Shown here: in pieces, positions 12,871-23,258 of the stretch
Position numbering within the stretch: position 1 is the stretch's first letter
Layout: every line of letters starts with the position of its first letter
Source: Nothopassalora personata
Lineage: Eukaryota > Ascomycota > Dothideomycetes > Mycosphaerellales > Mycosphaerellaceae
Reading direction: 5' to 3'
NCBI GenBank assembly: GCA_033816765.1
Contig: CM066293.1
Coordinates: 3,472,001 to 3,536,000, forward strand
Length of the DNA: 64,000 nucleotides
Made by a program: the position numbers and the translations under genes
The notes under the pieces: generated by a model
Told to the model about the DNA's origin: nothing
Seen by the model: the letters and a program-made list of their open reading frames with translations, nothing else
The model's database searches: none

Positions 12871-14391
12871 GGATACTAAGGATTAAGCATTAATATAGGC
12901 GTTTAGGAAAGGGTAGGCGTTTATTTAGGTTAAAGAGTCTTTTTAGGAGATAGGAGAGAAGTAAGAAGATATAGGTAAGTTTAAGGACGTTTCATTTTAG
13001 TAGCGTCCGCCGTAAAAGTAGCGGACCCTAATCCCTTTTAAGATAACTATATACTAAGGTAGCCCGGTTACGGCCCGCGCGAAAGACGGAGGAGTCCAAA
13101 GGCGAGTTAGTAGAGGCCGTAGCCTAGCGTACGCGGCGTTAGCCTAGCTAGAGATTATATAGAGCGCCTCCGGGACTAAATAAGCAATTAGCGATAGTTT
13201 TCTTGCGGGGTCCGTAGTATATACGTCTACCTAAAGGTAAGCTAGGCGTTAGCTATAGTACCTATAACCTCGGCGGCGACCGTACTAAAATAATTAGTAA
13301 GCGCGTATAAGGGGGCGGAGAGCGTAGAAAACTTACTAGGAGAGTACGCTAGTACGCTAGAGAGGCTTTAAAGGCTTCTAGGCCTTAAGGACGGCGCGGA
13401 GCTTAGTATAAGCGTCGTCGCTAATAGACCGTAAGCTAATAGAAAAGGCGCGGAGGCCGCTAGGAAAGGTACTTACGTACAATTCTAGTTAGTAGCGCGG
13501 GTCTACTTAGTATAGGCGGCGTAGGTAAACTCCGGCCTTAAACAGATAGTTAGCGATGTTTTTTCTTTAGGGTGCTCGGGTTATATATATATCCTCGTAA
13601 TACTTACGATTAGTATAGTAGGCTTAGTAGGCGTAAGCTATAGCGCCCTACAAATAATTAGCGGACCCCGATAAGAATATAGCTAAAGCCGGTACTTATA
13701 TACTAGGAGATATAGTCTACGCTAGTACTAGCGTAGGAAACGTAGTAGATACGGCGTTAGGCTATTTTATACTACGTCCCGGTTAGAATATATAAGAACC
13801 CGTTAGGATTTATTCGGACCTACTTAATAGTATTAATAGGAGATATAGTAGTAGTAGTTATTTCTACGTATAGTATACTATTAGTATCTATCGGAAGCCG
13901 CGGGGAAACCGTCGGAGTACTAAGTAGTAGGTAAGGGATACGGAACCGTAGGTCTCCTAAGGCTAAGGACGCTAAGCTAGAGAGGAGGCTACTTACACTT
14001 AAGACGGGTAATAAGGAAAAGAAAGAAAGAAAAAGAGAGCGAGAGCCGGAAGATATATTCTAGGTTCCTATTATTTACCTATAATAATAGCTATTATTAC
14101 TTAGTAGATAATGGTAAACCTTATACTCGCCTAGGCGATAATACTCCGCGGGAGACCTAGATAATAAGGAAGAGAGTATCGAGCGCTTCCTATTACTATC
14201 CTAATAATAGTTATCGCTATTAATAGGTTATAACAATACTAAGTAATATTAGAAAGTAGCGCTAAGCCGTAAAAACAGCTAGGACAATAGGCTCCGGGGG
14301 GATAATAACGAACACCGGTAAAATATATATATAGACGGTACCGATTACGTAAAGCTAGGGCGAAGGGCGGCGAAGGGGGAAAGGGGGGTAA
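12871..14391. other. Family-3 tail between pol and 3' LTR, unresolved
   Basis: About 1.5 kb of RIPed sequence ending in a long purine tract just before the 3' LTR. Frames on both strands contain protein-like stretches (a plus-strand one around 13660-13900 is the longest) but neither is convincing. I could not decide whether it hosts an extra ORF as in the other Gypsy families here. Confidence 0.4.
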
Positions 14392-14553
14392 TATAAGGGG
14401 CGGGCCTCTGTTTCTTAGTATAGGCTACGCCTATACGTCCGGATTAGTGTCCGGTACCTTTACTTTAGATAGCGTTTGACTTCCTCTTTCTTCCGTATTA
14501 AACTTACTATATACTACATAGAACTTTAGTATATACGTCGTTTACCCGTAACA
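14392..14553 (+). repeat. 3' LTR of family-3 Gypsy
   Basis: 162 bp, matches 7646-7815. Preceded by a purine-rich tract from about 14370. Confidence 0.85.
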
Positions 14554-14809
14554 CTAAGTTAAGTCTTCTATAGTCTTATTCCCTTTTAGTACTCCTTTCC
14601 CCTCTAGGTCTAGTCGCTTTCGTCTATATATAGCTCTTCCGTAAAAGAATCCGCGACTTCTAAGATTAGCTTTATTCTTAAGAAATAGCTTACCTATTTA
14701 TAACTATATATTACGATACATAAATATTACTTTAGCTTTATACTTTTAGAATTAATTATATATATATTAAGGAATAGATTATATAACTTTAAGGTATATT
14801 TATCTATTA

Positions 14810-16320
14810 CTATTTTGTGCAATAGCCTTTAGCTTTAATAACTACTCCTATATAGCTAGGTATAGACTCTAATACTATACGTACTCTTTTAGTAGGTATT
14901 ACTTACTAGGTAAGCGGTAAAATGTGCTCTAGCTTAGCTGTTTAAATATCCTTCGACTTAATTAAGTTAAAGTCTAGGTTAAGGACGTATACGTACTACT
15001 TAAGTAGGTACTAAAGATACTTAATAGGGTTAAGATCTAGTAAGTATAGAGGCTACTTATCTAGTAGCTATATAATATGTTCTTAGAACTAACGCTTCGT
15101 CTTTCGAGCTATATAGATAGAAGCGTTATCTTATATAGATAGAAGCTCGTTTTTATCGTCGTCTATAGTAATTAGAAGTAGTTCTTCCTCTAAAGTACTA
15201 AGGTAGCTATTAGTAGAGTACCTACCCTTAGGACTAAAAGAATTATAAGTTATTACTACTAATTCTAAGCGCTTATAACCTAGATAGATTATAGCCTATA
15301 ATATAACTAATATAGCTTTCCTTTATCGTATATTTAGATTATCTTATAGTCCTACTTTTAGTATAGTATATAAAAGTACTACTCCTACTATTTACTAGAT
15401 CTACGCTCTATAGAGTACGTATCTAAGAAGATAAATTACATCTACTCTTAGATACTTATTATAGTTTAGCCTAGACTATATAACTATAGCTAGCTATTAA
15501 GACGTGAATAGTTACGTACGCTATACGCAATTACTTACTTACTAGCGACTTAGTAATCCGCAATTACTTACTTACTAGTAACTTAGTAAGCTACGAGTAT
15601 AGTAATGCTATCTTCTTTATATTTAGGAACGCTAAGAATCCCTTATAGTTTTAATACGTTTAACTTACTATTTAATATTACTATTTAGAATATACTAAAA
15701 CCTATTAATATTACTATTTAGAATATACCGAAACCTAACCTCTACTATACTATTTCTTAAGTCTTTATAAGACTAAGATAACTACTACTTTATTACTCTC
15801 CCTTAACGTCTTATCGGCCCGAGAATAAACCTAATTAAGCTTATCCTCTTAACTTGTAATATTATTAGGTTATACTAAACTTAATAATAGTAAGGTATCT
15901 ATATTATATTATAAATTATAGTCTAAGTTGTACTATCTGTTTAGTAAGGGCGAGTCTCTTCTTCTACTTCTAATTAGTAATATTATATACATTTAAAAGT
16001 CAATATACTATATTATAGCTAGTTTTAGTATTAAAGTCTTTAAAGAGGTTCTTATACGTAATCTTAGGGTTCTTTCTAACTAATTTAATAATCCTTCGTT
16101 CGTCGCGACGTAATAGTACCTTTATTCGTCCTTTACGGTATACTAATTACGTATAACCGGTGTTCTTAAAGTTAGTAATAGTGTCGCGTATAGTAGAATC
16201 CGGGATGTTCTCCTTCGTCGCAATCTAGGCTAGTGTAGCGCTATAACGCTATGTCCTAATAATCTAAGCTCTTAACAATAGACTTAACTCCTTTAAAGGT
16301 TACCTATTTAAGCCTATAGG
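14810..16320 (-). pseudogene. Tc1/mariner-type transposase relic, RIPed and interrupted
   Basis: Minus strand. The N-terminal part (about 16320-15900) reads as helix-turn-helix DNA-binding domains of Tc1 transposases: Ile-Pro-Asp-Ser-Thr-Ile-Arg-Asp-Thr-Ile, then Arg-Arg-Asp-Glu-Arg-Arg-Ile-Ile. The C-terminal part (about 15480-14810) has the catalytic landmarks Gln-Asp-Asn-Ala-Ser-Ile-Tyr and Leu-Asp-Leu-Asn-Pro-Ile-Lys-Tyr-Leu, matching the DNA and SPDLNPIEHL-type motifs. The frame ends at TAG 14810-14812. Many TAG codons replace Gln/Trp. The two halves are separated by an LTR-like insertion at about 15505-15828. Terminal inverted repeats were not located. Cut-and-paste transposition would be the native function. 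Confidence 0.7.
15505..15828 (+). repeat. Solo LTR relic related to element A/B LTRs, inside the Tc1 relic
   Basis: The segment at about 15611-15672 matches the core of the LTRs at 25554 and 56326 (TATTTAGGAACGCTA and following). The right end resembles their terminus after RIP. It contains two short direct duplications of about 30-35 bp (near 15528-15595 and 15680-15745). Borders are approximate. Confidence 0.5.
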
Positions 16321-16762
16321 CGCAAGCGGAGTACGTAGTGTTGCTATGTTGTGGTATTAAAGATAGGTAGAGAAACGCGAAGATACGCGTCTTCGAAAAT
16401 GACGTAAATGGCGGATTCTTTTGCGTTAGAACTGTAGTTCTAAGCTATGGTATGTTTGCAATGCCCAGGCTAGTCATTGAATTTGCACAAAAGCTACGGT
16501 AACATGAGTATACGGCGCAATGTCATTTTTCCTAGGTGTTCGTGTCAAGCTGGCATTCGGAGAAAGCAAGTTTCCTGAGGAAATGTGTTATGTCATAGTG
16601 CTTAGTTGATGATCAAGCCATGGATCGACATGCTAGGTACATGCAAGATAACATTGCTGCATAACCTTTCGCATGTTGATATCGCCTCTTGGCCTGACAT
16701 GAAAGGCAATGTGACGACAGTTTATTGTACAACTACAAGGTAGAGCATCCCCGGTCCCATCT
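16321..16762. other. Un-RIPed 3' flank of the large minus-strand gene
   Basis: Balanced composition without an open frame that I trust. It is likely the 3' untranslated and intergenic region of the gene ending at 16763. Confidence 0.4.
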
Positions 16763-19730
16763 TCAAGTTCGTCCTTCGAGTAAAGAGGAGCCTTCCTTGA
16801 GACTCTCCTTCAGGCTTTGGACAAGAGTCTCTGTCTGCTTTGTGAGTGTACTCTCCTCGGCACCGACCTTTCCAAGCACAAGTTCAGCCCAGGCAGTCAA
16901 GTCAGGCAGCAATTTCGCCGGGTTCGCTCGCTCTTTTTGCTGCTTGAAGGTATCCAGCTGGCGCTGAAGAGCAGGGCGGTCGCTGCTGTCCGCTGGCATT
17001 GCAGCCAGCAACACGGTACAGCAACGGATATGCTCGTCAATATCGGCCACCAGTAACGCAGGACAGGAGGAGGTGGTAGAGAGCTTGTGGATGATCTGCA
17101 CCTCGTTTTTGTAGCTGTGTAAAAGGTCGGTCCGGGCATCCAGTTGCTTGAGCCGAGCGCTGACTTCGGCAAAGCCACTCCGAAGCCGATTCTCCCAGGA
17201 GTCTGCCGGGTACGTTCGACTGTCCGTTGCGCAGACCCTCTGTTCCGGAAGTTGAGCGAGGTCGAGAAACTCAGTGAGGCGGCGAGAGGCCTTTTCCACG
17301 GCCGAGGTCGTAGCCAACACGCCTAGCCATGCCCACACGAAGAGTTTCTGCGGTACTGCACGATCCGTGACGAGGCGGATGGCGACAGCGAGACACCTAA
17401 CGAAGCCGGTAGGATCCTGGTCGTGGTCGTCAAAGCCAGTGGGGAGTTCGCGCATGAGATACGACGTGGTGGGCACGCTGGCAATCACCAAAGCGAAGAC
17501 CTCGGGAACTGCTGCAACTAGCTTGTCGCGCACCACAGAGGCCGCGCGGTCGGGAAGTCGGGTCGTCGAGAAGATGTGAATTGATGTAGTAGCGGTGCGA
17601 GCAGCATCCGCGTAGCGCACTGAAGCCAGCAGCCAGCTCGGGTCAGACGGATCAGCATCGCTTGGAGCTGGCGATGGCGTGACGCTGTCGGTACATGGTG
17701 GTGGGAAGATGGCCATGGTGAAGGACGCGGTTGAGCCATGTTCAGCGGTGACAAGGTCGTGTACCAGGATGCACCCATCCGACTCGGCTGCATCGATGGT
17801 GCAGGCAGGCGCCAAGGCGGCCAGCAAGCTTCGGGCGAGGCCTAGAAGACAGGCCAAGTCGGAGGCTGTTGATCGAATAGAGCTGAGGTGTGAGCGCTGA
17901 AACGAGGAGACGTGACCACTTGGCGCCGGCCCCGGCGGAGAACGTGGGGGTCGCGGTGAAGGTGAGCTCGCCTTGCGCTTGGAATGGGGGAAGAACATGG
18001 TGTTGATTTGGTCACGTGAAAGGCCTTTCGCGAGTGTTTCATGAAGCTGGGAGTGTTGATGCTGCTCCGTCGCGAGTGGTTCATGAAACCGAGCATGTGT
18101 TCTCTCTTTCGCGGTTGGATCATCAAACTGTGCGTGTGTTGTCTGTGCGTTTGTTTCCTCTTTCGCGCCTGATTCATTCGATCGTGCGTGTGTTGTCTCT
18201 CTTGCGCCTGGATCATCAGACCGAGCGTGTGTTTTGCCTTTCGCGCCTGGTTCATTCAACTGAACGCGTGTGTTCTCCTTCCCGCCTGGTTCATCAAACT
18301 GAGCGTGTGCTTTCTCTTTCGCGAGTGGTTCGTCATTCAACCGAACGTGTGTTGTCTCTTTCCCGCCCGGTTCATTAGACTGACCGTGGTGAGGCTGCTG
18401 CTCCGTCGCAAGTAAGTCCTCCTCCAGCGGAAATTGTGGTTCCTCGGTCGCGAGCGGGTCCTCCAGCTGAAACAACACCGACGTGCAATCCGCGTCCGTC
18501 GAGCGACGTGATGGCCAGAGAGGATCAGGTGATGGCTGACTTAATGCTGGTGTGGGCGCGGGACGGAACTGTGATGATGCGTGTGGCTTTGATGTTGGTG
18601 TTGGTGTTGGTGTTACTGCTGCTGGTGAAAGGTGCTGCCCCATCGGTGAATTGGGAGACTTTAATCCGTCCTCGCCAAGGCCCGGATGTGATGCCTGAGG
18701 TTGAGATCCCAAGCCTCGGCCGCGCTCGACACTGGCGCAAGACTCATTACCGTCTGCGTGTCCAGAGCCTCCCGCCATCGCGTCGTCTTCGTTGTCGACT
18801 GCATAACCACCTTGACGCCCTGCTGCTGCTGCTGGTACGGGCACCGGCTGCCCACTGCCGCTGTTCCAGCGTATCCTTATGCTCCGGAGTCTTGTGCCCG
18901 TCTCTTGGATCCCTCCTCTTTCTTCCCGTCGGCTGCTTCGGCGCCAGTATTACCTGCATGTGGAACGTCTCTTTCGCGCGCTTCATCGCGCGCTCGCAGT
19001 CCTTCGGCCGCCACTCGGCCTTCTGGCTGACGCCTGAGCCTCCGTCCTGCCCGGAGACTCGCTCCCTTCGCTCCCTGTCCAGCAGTCCATATGCCTCTTT
19101 GAACGTGAGACCTCGCGGCGATGTAACCGATGCTTGCCCGTCTTCCTCGCCGTGCACATCATTCTCAACGCTGGCGCGCATGCTGGCGAGATCGCGCAGC
19201 TGTCTCATGAACGGGACAGAGAGGCCGGTGTCGCCGAAGAGGGCATAGAATCTCAGCCGGCGTAGGTCGACGCGCCATTCGAAGGACGCATCTTGGATGC
19301 AGTTGATGTTGGATCGCACGTCCTTGTGCATTCTCATGAGCTCCACCTGGAAGGCGGCGTACAGACACTGCTCGGCGGCCGCGTGCTGCGGATGGCGCTC
19401 CAGTGATGAGACTGTTGGATCACCCGTGGTCGTTTGCGCACGCCAGAGAGCACGATAGCGTCTTAGGTACAGCAGTCGATCGTGTGCGGGTGTCTGAGCC
19501 ATCTCCCGCAACTGGAGTCCGATGCTGTCGGTATCGCTATGTTGCGTATCCTGCTCGGCGTCGCCATGTTGTGTATTCTGCTGTTCGGTCGGGCGCTTTT
19601 CTGTTTCATCTCGAGTCGTACTCTGGGTCGTGTCCTTCGCAGCGGGTCGTCGAGCAGCTCGTGTGTTCGGCTTCTTGTGTACGACGGGTGCAGGTGCAGT
19701 AGATGCGGTTTCTTGGTATAGGCGAGCCAT
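16763..19730 (-). CDS. Large protein of unknown function with tandem 14-16-residue repeats
   Basis: Two long un-RIPed minus-strand frames overlap out of phase and are most simply one gene: exon 1 19730-18954 (259 codons, ATG with A at -3), candidate intron 18953-18848 (GTAATA to GGGCAG, 106 nt, weak branch site), exon 2 18847-16763 ending TGA, together 953 aa. The N-terminal part is hydrophilic with clustered Gln/Thr/Asp and an Arg-rich middle. The middle contains about 11 degenerate repeats of the type Asp-Glu-Pro-Gly-Ala-Lys-Glu-x-Thr-His-Ala-Arg, then a Ser/Pro-rich basic linker (Lys-Arg-Lys near 17990). The C-terminal 400 residues are Ala/Leu-rich, probably helical and globular, with no clear membrane segment or signal peptide. 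I recognise no known domain. Two separate genes remain possible. Intact codons and lack of RIP argue that it is functional or recently so. Confidence 0.6.
18018..18472 (-). repeat. Coding minisatellite, about 45-bp unit
   Basis: Roughly eleven imperfect units of 42-51 bp inside the gene at 16763-19730, all keeping the reading frame. Consensus peptide: acidic pair, Pro-(Gly/Leu)-Ala-Lys-Glu, variable, Thr-His-Ala-(Arg/Gln). Unit number probably varies between strains. Confidence 0.85.
18848..18953 (-). other. Candidate intron joining the two frames
   Basis: GT...AG ends and phase 0 on both sides, but no CTRAY branch site is obvious and 106 nt is longer than usual, so this is only a candidate. 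Confidence 0.4.
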
Positions 19731-20480
19731 GCTTCGAGGCGAGCATCACGGCGTGATTGTTGGTGCAATGTGATGGCAGGCAGGCGATTGGGGTTGTGTG
19801 ATGGTGATCAATGACCGGCCCGAATTTCCACCGCATCATGAAACTGGATTTCTCATGACAGTGACAGCGACGCATTATAATATGATACCAGCGCCGGCTT
19901 ACTCTAGCCCTCTTGTACTCTTGTACTATTGTACTGATGTTGCTGTGTGCGAGCAGGCTACGCACTACAATTGAGCGATGTTTCGAAACATAATAAAGGT
20001 GGCCTGTCACCCAGCTGCTCATGGATAAATGATTCGGCGCGCTGCGATAAGTCATAACTTTGTGAGATGCATTCATTAATCCTTCAAGGGACTGCGCTAT
20101 GTAGTGATACTTCATATAAGCAGCGGGAAACCACGACGAGCTAGGTCATACGCCGTCCTTGTTTATAGCTGTGAACTATAGTATCATGACATAATTGGAA
20201 AGAAACCGCCTTGATAAGTGGTTATTAATTAACCCTACTTCGACATAGATAAATGATGCTCTCGTCGTTACAGTCATCATGCATAAGTGACGAGCTCATA
20301 ACGAACGGTATCATTTATCCTCTCCGTGCATTAAAGAACTGTAGCAGTGCTTCTGTAGCTAGCTGCTCTATTGCATCTTAACATTACGTAGCTACTAGGC
20401 CTACTGGATCTTAGAAAGCTGCGACTCGTATTACGCCTGTAGGACACTACGGGCATGCGTATCGACATATCTATCCTTGC
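19731..20480. other. Un-RIPed upstream region of the large gene
   Basis: Balanced DNA between the ATG at 19730 and the RIPed block that starts near 20480. It presumably holds the promoter; no specific element was identified. Confidence 0.4.
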
Positions 20481-20754
20481 ATGAAATTCTTCTCGCTTAC
20501 CCTATACTACTTTAACTCGGACTCTACCTACATTTAAGCCTTAAGTTTTAGTCTTCTCTTCTACCCGTTCCCTACGATAAGAGGCTAAAGAACTCGAAGA
20601 AATGAAAAGACCTAGATATAGTTACTCCTCCAATTCTTAAAGTTACGAGTAGAACTATAGGGGATATAGCATAGTCGCTATATTGTCCTAGGGCGTCTAA
20701 TTTAGAGTACTCTCTATTACAGTAGACGGCGAGCATTAAAGCTAGCCTTAGGGT

Positions 20755-21372
20755 TACGTTTCCGCGATAGACTAACCTATCTTTTATATACTAATCCTTA
20801 GCGTCTCCTTTACTAGGCGCCTACGATAAGTATATAAAGTACCTCCCGCCTAGGCCGCCTTATATTATTATAGTATATACTCTTACTAGTAGCGATCGGG
20901 TCTTATACGGCTCGTAGGCTTCTACTACTACTATTACTACCTCTTCCTATAACCTTTTATAGGTAGTAGTTACGCGCCTTACTATAGGCTCGTCCTCTCT
21001 AAGTAGGAATTCCTTCTAGAAAGATAGCTTACTTTATAGAGTAGAAAGTAAGCTCGACGTCTACTACGCTATATATACGTAGTTATTATACTATAATAGG
21101 GTATTGGCTAGGTTACTCTTCCCTAGCCTATACTCTAATATAAAGTTAAAAGATTATAGGAATATAGCCTATTAAGCTTACCTCCTATTTAGCTACTTTA
21201 CTATTATGAAATCCTATAGATTTATATAGTTAAATAGTACCTAAACTATATACATTACGTCTTTAAGGTATACTTACTAATACTTAAATACCTCTACTAC
21301 TACTAGTAGCTCCTAATCGTAGGTCTTTATTATAAACCTTCGAGATAGGCTAACTCTAATTAGAGGATAGGA
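20755..21372 (-). pseudogene. Family-2 Gypsy pol fragment (RNase H to integrase junction), interrupted by copy C
   Basis: In reverse orientation this matches element E from about 45410 to 46050, including the pre-integrase segment and the RNase H end. It stops at the LTR of copy C (21373), so copy C appears to have inserted here. RIPed throughout; the left limit is where similarity fades. Confidence 0.65.
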
Positions 21373-21596
21373 TGTTACATAGATCGAAGGGTTTCTTAGC
21401 GTTCCTAAATACAAAAGAGTATATATCCTAGATCTATAGGGTCTATCTACGGATTCCTTAGACCTAAAGAATCTATAGTATCTATCGAGGGAGCAATAGA
21501 TCCTCTATATAGGGGATCTATATTACGGGATATAGATCTAATAATGTTACGTACTAGCGCGGAGAGCCTTAGGCCCGTCGTGCCTAGACACTAATA
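21373..21596 (-). repeat. 3' LTR of Gypsy copy C
   Basis: Begins TGTTAC and contains the conserved TTCTTAGCGTTCCTAAATA core of the other LTRs of this group. Ends AATA (AACA before RIP) directly before the purine tract. About 224 bp, shorter than the 361-bp and 378-bp LTRs of B and A. The preceding TAGGA (21368-21372) would be the target duplication; the other end is not in view. Confidence 0.65.
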
Positions 21597-21612
21597 CTAT
21601 CCCCCTTCCGGC

Positions 21613-21633
21613 CTAGTCTCGTCCCGAGACTAG
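21613..21633 (-). promoter_or_regulatory. PPT-proximal hairpin of copy C
   Basis: Perfect 9-bp stem CTAGTCTCG / CGAGACTAG with loop GGA on the element sense strand, about 3 nt from the purine tract at 21597-21609. Confidence 0.6.
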
Positions 21634-21675
21634 TCTTAACCTTAACGTTATCCTACCTTATTCGTAGGTAAGGAT

Positions 21676-22317
21676 ATGTTCCCTTCTTCCTACTATTATC
21701 CTACCTTTAGACGCGCTATACTATCTACTCGAAAACGAAAGACCCGCGCAAACCGTATCTATCGCCTCGGAGAAGAAGTTATAAAGCCTTATTCTTAGTA
21801 TACGAAGAATAACCTAACGTACCGCGTATATATCTCGTTCGGAAAATACTCCTATTACTATCTTAGTAATGTAGCGCGGTACGACGCGAAGGTAACTAAG
21901 GTAGAATAGAAAAAGCTCGGAGATTAGCGAAAGAGGTTATTAGCCGATCTCGATCGCGCGAAGGAGGCCCTCTCGGAGGCTTCGGCGAAAATAATAGAGG
22001 CGTATACAAAGAAGATGCGTCTCCGGAAGCAATTAAATGCTATTAACCGTAAGGTAGAGGAGGGTCGTACTCTTAAGGAGCGAGAGATTAAGGAGGAGGA
22101 AGCAGCAGATCGGGAGTTAGTAGCGTTAGGCTTACTACTTAAACCTATCTCTAACTCTAGTCTTACTCTAAGTCCTCTAACCTAGAGTACTATAGATAGG
22201 TTTACTAATAATAGGTTCTAGGGTTTCCTCAATAGTATAGTAGCGGAACCTATTAACGGCGCGCCCCCGCTACTTAGTAGCGGTAGAAGTTTCTTAGTAG
22301 TCGGTAGCAATTCTTAA
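21676..22317 (+). pseudogene. Antisense ORF of copy C (Cys-rich coiled-coil protein), RIPed
   Basis: Plus strand, antisense to the element: ATG at 21676, TAA at 22315-22317, 213 codons with five internal TAG. The N-terminal part has Tyr at spacing typical of mutated Cys (Tyr-Arg-Val-Tyr, then Lys-Tyr-Ser-Tyr-Tyr), consistent with TGC-to-TAC RIP. A long charged helix follows (Lys-Lys-Met-Arg-Leu-Arg-Lys-Gln-Leu and Glu/Lys-rich flanks), probably coiled coil. Position, direction and architecture match the antisense ORFs of B (27534) and A (62731). Native function is unknown; a DNA-binding role is inferred only from the A copy. Confidence 0.65.
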
Positions 22318-22552
22318 GGTTCGCCCTTAGTTCCTAGGTATTTTCTAAATCGTCGTATCCTCTCTATTTAATAAGGTATCGCTAACCTCTCTTATCTAGG
22401 ATTTTTTTGACTTTAAATTCGTTTTCTACTTCTAGCTCGAAATAGAAGCTTTCTTAGTAAGGTGTTTTAGCGTCTACGGGTTCTAACCTAGAGATATAGA
22501 AGACTAGGTAGATTTTAGCGTCGGGTAGTAGTCGTAGGCGGTAGTTAACTAG
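22318..22552 (-). pseudogene. C-terminal end of pol (chromodomain) of copy C, first segment
   Basis: In reverse orientation it aligns with the chromodomain end of A pol (Leu-Val-Lys-Trp-Lys-Gly-Tyr equivalents). It stops at ACTAG (22548-22552), the target duplication of element D. The rest continues at 49402. Confidence 0.75.
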
Positions 22553-22921
22553 TATTAACGACTAATAGGTTATGTTAACCTTAGGTTTAGCGGGGGTCCC
22601 TTAGGTCTAACTTACCTTAATTTTATTTTAGTTTAATTAGACATTTAGGTAAGCTAGTAGAACCTAGTATAGCTATTAAGATATATACTGCGCAGTTGAG
22701 TATTATAAGCGTAGCATTAAGGAAACAATTCAATTTATACCTCTCGAGTAGAGGGCATAGGGGTTTAAGTCCGCTAATCCTCTTATTTATCTAGCTACTA
22801 CGCTACTCGTTACGTGACCTAATTTCACGGTCCCGGGACCGGCAAATACCCCTGCTTATGTAAGCGCCGCTCTATACTACCACAACTCGGACAGGCCTAC
22901 ATAGGGTAGTTAGTAGACATT
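22553..22921 (+). repeat. 5' LTR of element D
   Basis: 369 bp, matches the reassembled 3' LTR exactly in length. It begins TATTAACG (TGTTAACG before RIP) and ends GACATT; the missing terminal CA is unusual and may reflect an ambiguous border. Confidence 0.75.
22822..22847 (+). repeat. Palindrome in D 5' LTR
   Basis: Contains the 14-bp perfect palindrome CGGTCCCGGGACCG, also present in the 3' LTR (49302-49327) and, with one change or none in the longer arms, at 26628 and 38156. Confidence 0.8.
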
Positions 22922-23258
22922 ATTTTAGTAGTTAATAGGGGGGGTATTAAGTGTACACCCTGTAGCGTATTAGTATCTAGTTTATAAAGTCAAAATCACG
23001 GTTTAAGGTCTAAGGTTTACGGTTAAGGTTATTACTTAAGGTTAAGGTTTACGGTTAAGGTCGACTAAGGTCGAAAACACTTAAGGTCTAAGGTATTTAG
23101 TAACAATCACGGTTATAAGGTCCTATTAAGTAACAACTAGTATTAGTACATTCTAAAGTAAGTACTACGTAATAATAGATACGGCTACATTACTAGAAAA
23201 ACTTAGCACCTTTGCCGACATAGGTAGGGGCTACGAGTAGCCTATAAACCCTACGAAA

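Larger units (their letters stand above)
7646..14553 (+). mobile_element. Full-length family-3 Ty3/Gypsy retrotransposon, RIPed
   Basis: About 6.9 kb, bounded by 170-bp and 162-bp LTRs that differ mainly by an 8-bp duplication in the left one and RIP transitions. Flanking pentamers are ATAAG and CTAAG, an imperfect target duplication. Internal order on the plus strand is gag zinc knuckle, aspartic protease, RT, RNase H, integrase, the Gypsy order. All frames are interrupted by TAG/TAA, so it is inactive. A non-pol tail of about 1.5 kb precedes the 3' LTR. Confidence 0.85.

Noticed and set aside
18436..19248. 270-codon plus-strand frame
   Set aside because: Antisense shadow of the repeat-containing gene; no supporting features.
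19606..20115. 169-codon minus-strand frame upstream of the large gene
   Set aside because: It overlaps the start of the better gene in another frame and looks like untranslated sequence.
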